DNA from: an uncultured Desulfobulbaceae bacterium
Lineage (GTDB): Bacteria; Desulfobacterota; Desulfobulbia; Desulfobulbales; Desulfobulbaceae
Reading direction: 5' to 3'
DNA length: 5,722 bases
Assembly: GCA_945787305.1 (NCBI GenBank)
Contig: CALZIH010000196.1
Coordinates: 1-5,722, forward strand
A program made the position numbers and the translations under genes. The notes under the pieces were generated by a model. It was not told the DNA's origin. It did not search any database and saw only the letters and a list, made by a program, of their open reading frames with translations. Within the stretch, counting starts at the first letter, position 1. The number at the start of each line of letters is the position of its first letter. Positions 1 to 5,722 of the stretch are shown here, one piece after another.

Positions 1-2
1 AT

Positions 3-480
3 CTCTATCATGTTGCTGTAAGAAAATCGCTTCCGTTTCCTGTCGAGGCAATGATCTTTGAAGAGGACCGCAGCCTTATTCTGACGGTTGATCAGGCTAT
101 TGACTATATTGAGGAACACCCTATCCGCACCATGACCGCTGTCATGGAAGCACAAACCCGGATCGGTCGTCATAAATGGAAAGAGTTGGTATGCGGTTGT
201 TATTGATTTGGACAGGGAGGCCATTTGCAGATAAGCGTGGGTAGCGGAAACGCTTACAAAGGTTTTCCAGCTAGCAGAGCACAACAACGTTTCCTCCCTT
301 GCCGTACCTGTCTTGGGCACAGTTCATGCTAATTTGCAGTTCCAACGACAACTGCAATATACGTTGGCCTCACTCTACTCCATGACGCTGCACAGTTTAA
401 CCCGTCTGAGGTTAGTCGTGCCTGCTGAAAAGGTTGGGCGAGTAAGAAAAGTTTTGGAAACCTTTGCTACTCTACCTTGA
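3..480 (+). pseudogene. Broken gene, 3' part: macro-domain-like protein (frameshift plus in-frame stop)
   Basis: Two reading frames together give one continuous protein-like sequence. Frame 3 (from base 3, open at the window edge) reads LYHVAVRKSLPFPVEAMIF and onward to a stop at 204-206. From about 185-195 the better sequence moves to frame 1 (WYAVVIDLDREAICR). It meets a TAA at 232-234, then runs open as AWVAETLTKVFQLAEHNNVS, SSLAVPVLGTVHA and LRLVVPAEKVGRVRKVLETF to TGA at 478-480. The block 'SLAVPVLGTVHA', after a helix rich in A, E and L, resembles the C-terminal half of macro (ADP-ribose-binding) domains, where a 'S-[IL]-A-x-P-x-[IL]-x-T' strand precedes the phosphate-binding loop. That assignment is by eye and moderate at best. 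A one-base shift and a nonsense codon in one short gene suggest decay, although two sequencing errors would look the same. The 5' end lies outside the window. It converges with the binding-protein locus and shows no functional link to it. Confidence 0.6.
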
Positions 481-729
481 ACTGACGCCATCCCAAGCGA
501 GGAGGCTGCGCAAGTCACTGTAGGGCGGACAATGAGGGGGTAAGAGGAGCGACCTTGTCATACAACTTATGAAAGGTTTGGCATGGAAGCGGCAGGTTCA
601 GTTAAGCTCACAGTTCATATCAGTGCCTTATTCTTGAACTTCTGTCATAAAAAAAAGTAAGCGTAGACTCCGAGAAAATCATCTCCACTTTCCACCGTAA
701 TAACGGTTCTCTGGCTGAAGGCTGTTTAG
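481..729. other. Intergenic region without a supported gene
   Basis: This stretch lies between the end of the broken plus-strand gene and the stem-loop behind the last minus-strand gene. I read all frames on both strands and found only short fragments with no protein-like composition. It contains an A8 run (649-656), a 5-bp inverted repeat ACCGT/ACGGT (694-707) and two copies of GCTGAAG (714-720 and 729-735, the second running into the stem-loop). None of these is strong enough to name as an element. Confidence 0.6.
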
Positions 730-765
730 CTGAAGACTAAAAGAAGCAGCCCTAAAAGTCTTCAG
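730..765 (-). terminator. Stem-loop directly after the SBP-2 stop codon (possible transcript end)
   Basis: A perfect 9-bp inverted repeat, CTGAAGACT (730-738) and AGTCTTCAG (757-765), encloses an 18-base loop. It begins two bases beyond the TAA of the last minus-strand gene, which is where an operon's 3' end or an RNA-stabilising hairpin would lie. In the minus direction no U-tract follows the stem, so it is not a textbook Rho-independent terminator. In the plus direction the following bases are only loosely T-rich (TCTTATTCT). A competing 5-bp pairing, GGCTG (720-724) with CAGCC (747-751), is also possible. Confidence 0.4.
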
Positions 766-767
766 TC

Positions 768-1856
768 TTATTCTATAAATTCTTCCACGCCCATTTCGGG
801 AACGAATGTAATGCCAAGTATTTTTGCCCTCTTTTTATTCACCATTAATGCTCCTCGTTGGGGCGTTCTGGTGGCAAAAGTAGCAGGTTTGGCTCCATTG
901 ACTAAAATATCATGCCCCATAGCAACCGCTTCGAATCCCTGATTATAGCCTGAATCATCGGCAGAGCATAACATTCCTTGCTTTACAAATTGTCCCTGGA
1001 CAGCAGCCTCCGGTACAGTGATGTTCTGCATATACCAACTCGTTACTTCCTCAGTGGGTACATAATTGCCTTTATCATCCTTCAGCCCGGAATATTGCGC
1101 GAGAAAAAAAGCATCAACACTGTTCTGAAGTTCCATCGCTTTCTTTTTCCATAAAGAATAATCTTTTGTGGAAACTGTTTCAGTGAGGGTAAGCGGTAAT
1201 TCGCCCTTGTTGGCATAATATTGAATTTTTTTCAGATGTGACCTTCCTGAAGATGTATCATCGGAGAGAATAGCGAAGGTCTTTACCTCGGGCACAATTT
1301 TCTTTAAGAAGAGCAAGCTCTCCACATAATACCCTGTTTGATAAACGCCTGTCACATTATGACCCGGTCGATCCTTGGTTACCACTAAACCATACTTTAC
1401 CGGTGTGTTGTTCACCCCCCAGAAAACAATGGGGATGCCCGTCTCAAAAAACTGATTGCCAATATATTTAACAGCATTGTCATCCCCTAAGAAAATAATA
1501 TCAGGCTCAAAATCCCTTGCAGCTTGAGTAACGCGCATCGCCATTTCTGCCTTTTCTTGCTTACCCTTTTTTCTTTTCGAATCCATCCACATTTTTTTGA
1601 CAACAGCCTTTGTCGACTCCACATAATCGTTTTTTGTGTATACATCCGCCTGATCTTTGTTGTCAAAATAGCCATATTTAAGCATAGCCGCACAAAATCC
1701 TTGATTAGTCTCTTGCGACCATAGATATTCGTTGTGATAGCTGCTGATGACAAGAATTCTGTATTTTTCATCGCCCTCATTTAAAGTTGCAGCGTACCCA
1801 TTTACCGCTAAAATAAGGCCAAGACCTAATGCCAACAATGCGTGATTTATCTTCAT
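768..1856 (-). CDS. Periplasmic binding protein, ABC_sub_bind/TrpX-like family (SBP-2)
   Basis: This encodes a 362-residue exported solute-binding protein of the PF04392/COG2984 type. Residues 1-22 form a Sec signal peptide (MKINHALLALGLGLILAVNG, likely cut near GYA-A). The mature protein has two Rossmann-like lobes: RILVISSYH at 33-41, the lobe-one block FLGDDNA (122-128), VFWGVNNTPVKYGLV (144-158), GHNVTGVYQTGYYVES (165-180) opening the second lobe, TFAILSDDT (193-201), and ADDSGYNQG (299-307) near the C-terminus. The only cysteines are C55 and C297. The start is supported by GGGAG at 1863-1867, six bases upstream. Family members usually feed an ABC importer, and TrpX-like ones have been linked to aromatic amino acids. 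No permease or ATPase gene is here, so a role as ligand receptor for the adjacent kinase is an alternative. It follows the kinase gene after 137 bases and may be co-transcribed with it. The ligand cannot be named from sequence. Confidence 0.9.
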   Translation of the reverse strand: MKINHALLALGLGLILAVNGYAATLNEGDEKYRILVISSYHNEYLWSQETNQGFCAAMLKYGYFDNKDQADVYTKNDYVESTKAVVKKMWMDSKRKKGKQEKAEMAMRVTQAARDFEPDIIFLGDDNAVKYIGNQFFETGIPIVFWGVNNTPVKYGLVVTKDRPGHNVTGVYQTGYYVESLLFLKKIVPEVKTFAILSDDTSSGRSHLKKIQYYANKGELPLTLTETVSTKDYSLWKKKAMELQNSVDAFFLAQYSGLKDDKGNYVPTEEVTSWYMQNITVPEAAVQGQFVKQGMLCSADDSGYNQGFEAVAMGHDILVNGAKPATFATRTPQRGALMVNKKRAKILGITFVPEMGVEEFIE

Positions 1857-1927
1857 CCTCTTCTCCCGCTCAATGGTATTTCCACAAAACTAAGAATCAT
1901 TTTTTTGTATTAAGCTCAGTGTTTGTT

Positions 1928-1945
1928 ATCCTGCTACTCCAGGAT
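1928..1945. repeat. Small inverted repeat (hairpin) between the kinase and SBP-2 genes
   Basis: ATCCTG (1928-1933) and CAGGAT (1940-1945) form a perfect 6-bp stem with a 6-base loop. It lies about 70 bases upstream of the SBP-2 start and about 50 bases past the kinase stop. No U-tract follows on the minus strand, so it is unlikely to terminate transcription. It could be a processing or stabilising hairpin that sets SBP-2 expression apart from the kinase, a regulator site, or chance. Confidence 0.3.
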
Positions 1946-1993
1946 GGATTACCCCTGTCGTAACCTACAAACCAAATGCCAGGTACTCCATTT

Positions 1994-4321
1994 TCATTCT
2001 GAAATCGGAAGTGTTATGATGAAAGTTGTTCCCTTGCCGATTTCTGTTTCAAAATCAAGAGTCCCGCCATGTTTCTGTTCAATTACATTTCGACTTATAG
2101 CCAGGCCCTGGCCGGTTCCCCGTCCGACATCCTTTGTTGTAAAAAAAGGATCAAAAATCTTTTCACGAGCGGCCACGGGAATCCCGTCACCGTTATCCTC
2201 AATCTTTATTTGAACACTCTCCCCAAGGCTAAGAGTACTTATGAATATTTTTCCCTTCTGGAAGTTTTCAGGATGCTCACCGATTTTTAATCCAATAGCA
2301 TGAGCGGCATTGACCAGAATATTTAGTATCACTTGGCTCATTTCATCGGCTAAACAGGTTACACTTGACAGCTCTGGTGAAAAATCGGTTTCAAGGTCGG
2401 CTACGTATTTCCATTCATTTCTGGCAACAGTAATGGTATTATCTATAATTTTATTAAGATCCGTAGGAGATTTATCCTTGCCGCCAGGATGGGAGAATTC
2501 CTTCATTGCCAGGACAATTTTACTTATGCGTTCTATGCCGTCTGTTGACTGTTTAATGGTCAGAGGGAGTTCTTCCTCTAGAAATTCCCAGTCTATTTCT
2601 TCCAGATAGTTATCAATTTCATTCAGCTCTGCTTCGTAGCCACCTGTCTCTCTGTATTTCTTTAACAAGGTCAACAGCATATTTATCAAGGTGTTTAAAT
2701 CTCCATACGAATCATCAAGAAATTGTAGATTGGACGAGATAAACTGAGACGGAGTATTAATTTCATGGGCAATGCCAGCAGCTAACTGTCCCACTGATTC
2801 AAGCTTCTGGGCTTGTAGCAACTGCACCTGTAGCTTTTCTCTTTCTTCTTCTGCTTTTTTTCTAAAACGAAGATCACGGGCAACGCATACAATAGCTTTT
2901 GTATTCTCATTTTCGTCCGTCATCGGGGCAGCTGAAAAAAGAACTGGTATACAATTACCGTCCTTGGTTAGGTAACTCACCTCGCGGTCCGAATCGATAC
3001 CATGCATAAGGTCTTCCATTGCAGTACTCTCTACCGAGTCCGGATCCAGTATTTCTGTAAACGGTTGATCTATGAGTTCTTTCTCTGTATAGGCTAGCAG
3101 AGTACACGCAGCCTTATTCACCCGAGTTATACTACCATTAGGAGAAACAACAATCAGGGTATCCATCATGCTTTTGAGTATATTATCAACGTAGTCCCTG
3201 GAAACCGTTGTTTTCCTTAGGTCAGTGGCCATGGCATTAAAACTGTCAACCAACAGTTGCACCTCTCCGGATGAACGAATAGTTGCCCGGAATTCAAGAT
3301 CATCCTTTGCTAGTCTGGAAACAGAACTAGCCAGTTCAATAATGGGCCGTGAAAAATGTCTGGACAGGAAATAGGCCGCCATGGCGATCAATGGAAGGAG
3401 GAAGAGGAAAACAAACAAGAGAAAACGTAAAGTCTTTTTAATGTCTCTGAGGAGTACCGAATTGTCAATACTCATGGAGAATCGTATCAGAGGCTCTCCT
3501 GAAACGACGGAAAAATCTTCGTAAACAAAAATGCCATTTTGCACACTTTTAAATAACGGCTCAGGCTGTATCTCCGCCGCCATATATGGACGGGGGTTGA
3601 ATGACATTTTCTCATCTGGTGGGGCGTGCAACACTTCGAACTCATATGGGGTTAGAATCCAAGATCCTTGTTCACCAAAAATTTCCATGTGGCTGATATA
3701 TTCAACTATATCTTTTGTGCTTACTCGAAGGATAACCGCACCACCGAATTCGCCGGTATCGCCATCGACCTTATGTATTGCCAAATAGAAAAAATGCGTC
3801 CCTTTTTCATCTGTATGCAGGCCATCCAGGGTGAAACTTCCCGGTGCAGAGGACTCAATACGATTAAAAAAATTATCCCCCTGCCAGTCTCTGTAGTTTC
3901 GATTGATACCGCTTCGAGTTGCCTTGATCTTTTCACTCCCATACGTATCCATAAAAACAAGACTCGAATAGGAGGGGCTTGATTGAAGGGCTTGCACGAA
4001 CAATCTTTCCACTGAGCGAGCAGCAATTTCCGTTTCAACGCCGGAGGACATAATGAATTCGTCCAACACAGGATTGATGCTGAGAATCTGGAGCTCCTTT
4101 AAAATATTATGTTTTTTTTCCTTGAAATAGGTGCTGGCATCACGAAAATTATGTAATAGATTCTGGGTAGCATATTTTTCAAAATTCTTTTTTGTGTACG
4201 AATAGTAAAAGCCTCCCAATAGTAAACAAGCCGTGACAACGACACCTACAAAAGAAAAGAGCAGTCTGTAAAAGATTGACAGCCCTTTCATATCGACTTT
4301 TTTCATACCTGACCTTGCCAT
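1994..4321 (-). CDS. Membrane-bound hybrid-less sensor histidine kinase (CACHE-like sensor, HAMP, PAS, DHp, HATPase_c)
   Basis: This 775-residue inner-membrane kinase autophosphorylates a histidine on sensing a signal and would pass phosphate to an unlinked response regulator. The order is: TM1 (about 16-38); a periplasmic region of about 255 residues with double-CACHE character (RNYRDWQGDNFF at 141-152, GGAVILRVSTKDI at 193-205); TM2 (about 298-319); HAMP (about 320-372); PAS with PAC tail (about 377-485); and a short coiled coil (486-505). H519 in GIAHEINTP is the phosphoacceptor. The ATPase domain shows the N box (N671 in LNILVNAAHAI), G1 DNGDGIP (709-715), F box FDPFFTTK (723-730) and G2 GRGTGQGL (733-740). 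All catalytic motifs are intact. The DHp region is long, with an acidic insert (about 561-584) between its helices. There is no receiver domain. The ATG at 4321 has AAGGA close upstream; Met6 (4306) has AAGG six bases upstream and is an equally good start. It lies 51 bases after SBP-1 with no terminator between. Confidence 0.93.
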   Translation of the reverse strand: MARSGMKKVDMKGLSIFYRLLFSFVGVVVTACLLLGGFYYSYTKKNFEKYATQNLLHNFRDASTYFKEKKHNILKELQILSINPVLDEFIMSSGVETEIAARSVERLFVQALQSSPSYSSLVFMDTYGSEKIKATRSGINRNYRDWQGDNFFNRIESSAPGSFTLDGLHTDEKGTHFFYLAIHKVDGDTGEFGGAVILRVSTKDIVEYISHMEIFGEQGSWILTPYEFEVLHAPPDEKMSFNPRPYMAAEIQPEPLFKSVQNGIFVYEDFSVVSGEPLIRFSMSIDNSVLLRDIKKTLRFLLFVFLFLLPLIAMAAYFLSRHFSRPIIELASSVSRLAKDDLEFRATIRSSGEVQLLVDSFNAMATDLRKTTVSRDYVDNILKSMMDTLIVVSPNGSITRVNKAACTLLAYTEKELIDQPFTEILDPDSVESTAMEDLMHGIDSDREVSYLTKDGNCIPVLFSAAPMTDENENTKAIVCVARDLRFRKKAEEEREKLQVQLLQAQKLESVGQLAAGIAHEINTPSQFISSNLQFLDDSYGDLNTLINMLLTLLKKYRETGGYEAELNEIDNYLEEIDWEFLEEELPLTIKQSTDGIERISKIVLAMKEFSHPGGKDKSPTDLNKIIDNTITVARNEWKYVADLETDFSPELSSVTCLADEMSQVILNILVNAAHAIGLKIGEHPENFQKGKIFISTLSLGESVQIKIEDNGDGIPVAAREKIFDPFFTTKDVGRGTGQGLAISRNVIEQKHGGTLDFETEIGKGTTFIITLPISE

Positions 4322-4372
4322 TGTCCTTGTGTTTTAAAAGAGGCTAAAAATTTGCTATATAATTTTAATTAT

Positions 4373-5455
4373 CTAATCAACATACTCATCTATTCCCATG
4401 GTGCCATCGAGCACAATACCAAGAGATTTGGCACGTGTTCTGTTCACCGTCAGGGGGCCACGGCTTGTTGTGCGGGGAGCAAGTTCCGCCGGAGACACTT
4501 GATGGAGGAGAATTTCATTTGCCATGACAGCGGCTGTATATCCCTGATTGTAGCCAGAATCATCCGCGCCGCAGAGTAGTCCCAGATTGACATGCTCACG
4601 TTGGAGGACTGCCTCGGGAATTTTAATGTTTTGCAGGTACCAATTGACAACAACATCATTTGGGACATAGTCCCCATTCCGATCAGTCATGCCAGCGTAA
4701 TGAGGCAGGAAAAACGCATCGACCTTCTCCTGCAGGTCAATGGCTTTGCTCTTCCACGTTTCAAAATCGTTTGTCGCAACAGTTTCGACCAGTTCAAGGG
4801 GAAGTTTTTCTTTGCGGGCAAGATGCTCAATGGCCTTATGATACATCCTTCCTGTAGGAGTGTCTGAGGAGAGAATAGCAAAGGTTTTAAGTCCTGGCCT
4901 GATTCTTTTAAGAAGCTGCAGACTTTCCACATAATAGCCTGATTGATAAACCCCTGTGATATTATGGCCGGGCTTTTCAAGGCTATCTACAAGCCCATAT
5001 TTTAGAGGTGTATTATTAACCCCCCAAAAAACAACGGGGAACTCTGTGTCCAGCATATGATTGCCGACATATCTGGTGGCATTATCATCGCCGAGAAAAA
5101 CTAAATCAGGCTTAAAATCTTTAACTATTTTGTATGCTTTTAAACTGGAGGACAAAATTTCCCCCTTATTCGATTTCCGTTTGGTATCCATCCATACTTT
5201 CTTTATAATTGCTGAGGAAGATTCAACATAATCATGAGCCGTCAATGCATAAATCTGAGTTTCATCATCAAGATAACCTAATTGTAAAAGAGCCCGACAT
5301 AGTCCAAGATTAGTATCTACAGACCATTGATATTGAGGATGATAACTGCTAATGACAAGCAAACGCTTTTTGGATGAAGCAGCACCAGAAGAAGCCTGAC
5401 CGGCAGTGTTTATCAAGACAAAGAGCAACAGTACTGTGAGCAAACGAAGAAACAT
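4373..5455 (-). CDS. Periplasmic binding protein, ABC_sub_bind/TrpX-like family (SBP-1)
   Basis: This encodes a 360-residue paralogue of the protein at 768-1856, and the same lobes and motifs are present: FLGDDNA, VFWGVNNTPLKYGLV, GHNITGVYQSGYYVES, TFAILSSDT and ADDSGYNQG. The frame is open for 43 more codons upstream (to an ATG at 5584). I chose the ATG at 5453-5455 because it gives a classic signal peptide (MFLRLLTVLLLFVLINTAGQ, then A-SSG) and puts 30 residues before the conserved RLLVISSYH, against 32 in the paralogue. An intermediate ATG at 5489-5491 has AAGG four bases upstream and cannot be excluded. From RLLVISSYH to the C-terminus the two proteins align without gaps (330 positions, 177 identical by hand count). 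Its two mature cysteines (C53, C295) match the paralogue's. It is the first gene of the likely operon and the kinase follows 51 bases later. Its role would be ligand capture for the kinase or for a transporter encoded elsewhere; the ligand is unknown. Confidence 0.9.
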   Translation of the reverse strand: MFLRLLTVLLLFVLINTAGQASSGAASSKKRLLVISSYHPQYQWSVDTNLGLCRALLQLGYLDDETQIYALTAHDYVESSSAIIKKVWMDTKRKSNKGEILSSSLKAYKIVKDFKPDLVFLGDDNATRYVGNHMLDTEFPVVFWGVNNTPLKYGLVDSLEKPGHNITGVYQSGYYVESLQLLKRIRPGLKTFAILSSDTPTGRMYHKAIEHLARKEKLPLELVETVATNDFETWKSKAIDLQEKVDAFFLPHYAGMTDRNGDYVPNDVVVNWYLQNIKIPEAVLQREHVNLGLLCGADDSGYNQGYTAAVMANEILLHQVSPAELAPRTTSRGPLTVNRTRAKSLGIVLDGTMGIDEYVD

Positions 5456-5491
5456 TATTCTCGTAAATATATTATAGTTTATGATATCCAT

Positions 5492-5584
5492 TGTACCTTG
5501 AAAATTAATAACAAGTGGCAGACTGATCCTCTGTGAAAAAAATTTGAGTAACAGCCACCTGTAGAGTACAGAAAGACCAATCAT
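5492..5584 (-). pseudogene. Possible vestige of a kinase N-terminus upstream of SBP-1
   Basis: The 31 codons from the ATG at 5584 read MIGLSVLYRWLLLKFFSQRI, then SLPLVINFQGT. The opening resembles the start of the neighbouring kinase from its Met11 (MKGLSIFYRLLFSF): 7 of the first 11 residues are identical and several others are conservative. The 'LS-[IV]-x-YR-x-L' opening followed by a hydrophobic run is typical of CACHE-type sensor kinase N-termini. Here the hydrophobic run is broken by K, Q and R, so it would not make a good membrane segment. There is no ribosome binding site before the ATG. It is in frame with SBP-1 but is unlikely to be translated as part of it. The match is short and could be chance. 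Confidence 0.35.
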
Positions 5585-5603
5585 TCAAAAAGTTGCTATA
5601 AAA

Positions 5604-5633
5604 ATCTTATCACAAGAGTACGTTGTTTCCCAA
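5604..5633 (-). promoter_or_regulatory. Candidate sigma-70-type promoter for the SBP-1/kinase operon
   Basis: On the minus strand TTGGGA (5633-5628) and TAAGAT (5609-5604) are separated by 18 bases; each matches four of six consensus positions. Transcription would start near 5597, leaving a leader of about 140 bases before SBP-1. A perfect TATAAT also occurs on the minus strand at 5674-5669, but no -35 box sits at the right distance. A third TATAAT lies so close to the SBP-1 start that its transcript would be almost leaderless. Low confidence. Confidence 0.2.
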
Positions 5634-5722
5634 ATTTGTTTTTGGCAATAAACGATAACGACCCTAGAATTATAAATCATCCTGCCCTGCGCCACGGACG
5701 CACAATGTACCAGAATGTGTAT

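Noticed and set aside
1..480. Insertion-sequence or transposase remnant
   Set aside because: The rejoined protein lacks any DDE or HUH motif and no terminal inverted repeats or target duplications were found around it.
641..662. A8/T8 run as a Rho-independent terminator for the minus-strand operon
   Set aside because: No stem immediately precedes the T-run on the minus strand, and it lies over 100 bases past the last stop codon.
1923..3982. Several plus-strand open frames of 67-104 codons opposite the kinase gene
   Set aside because: They lie antisense to a kinase with all catalytic motifs intact, overlap one another, and have composition typical of reverse-complement shadows with no recognisable domain.
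4359..4372. ATAATT/AATTAT inverted repeat just after the SBP-1 stop as a terminator
   Set aside because: The stem is all A/T with a two-base loop, is too weak to terminate transcription, and is more likely simple AT-rich spacer within the operon.
5456..5584. 403-residue version of SBP-1 starting at 5584
   Set aside because: No ribosome site before that ATG, 43 extra residues ahead of a normal signal peptide, and the paralogue's start matches the ATG at 5455 to within two residues.
1..5722. CRISPR array, tRNA, rRNA or riboswitch
   Set aside because: No regularly spaced repeats, no cloverleaf with a TTCGA-type loop, and no conserved riboswitch core were seen on either strand.

Overview
The window holds one compact minus-strand locus: two paralogous periplasmic binding proteins of the ABC_sub_bind type (PF04392/COG2984, the TrpX-like family) on either side of a large membrane-bound sensor histidine kinase. 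Read in the direction of transcription, the order is a promoter-bearing upstream region (5456-5722), SBP-1 (5455-4373), the kinase (4321-1994), SBP-2 (1856-768) and a stem-loop directly after the last stop codon. No ABC permease or ATPase gene and no response regulator is present. My working reading is therefore a ligand-sensing system, with binding proteins presenting a ligand to a periplasmic CACHE-like sensor. It does not look like a complete uptake operon. This is inference from architecture and context.

The left end (3-480, plus strand) is the 3' part of a broken gene that converges on the locus. It is readable only by joining two frames and passing one in-frame stop. Its C-terminal half resembles the C-terminal part of a macro domain. 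The 287 bases between it and SBP-2 hold no supported gene, only the stem-loop.

The two binding proteins align without a single gap over their 330-residue mature regions, with 177 identities by hand count (about 54%). They share exactly two cysteines at identical spacing, so they are clear duplicates that have diverged. Upstream of SBP-1 a 31-codon stretch resembles the N-terminus of the neighbouring kinase. This raises the possibility that a kinase/SBP pair was duplicated in tandem and the first kinase was then almost entirely lost.

The organism is a Gram-negative bacterium: exported binding proteins with Sec signal peptides, a kinase with a periplasmic sensor, and moderate, slightly AT-rich composition. 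A sulfate-reducer-like or other delta-proteobacterial (Desulfobacterota) host fits the style of the kinase and the pairing, but this is a guess and the sequence does not prove it.
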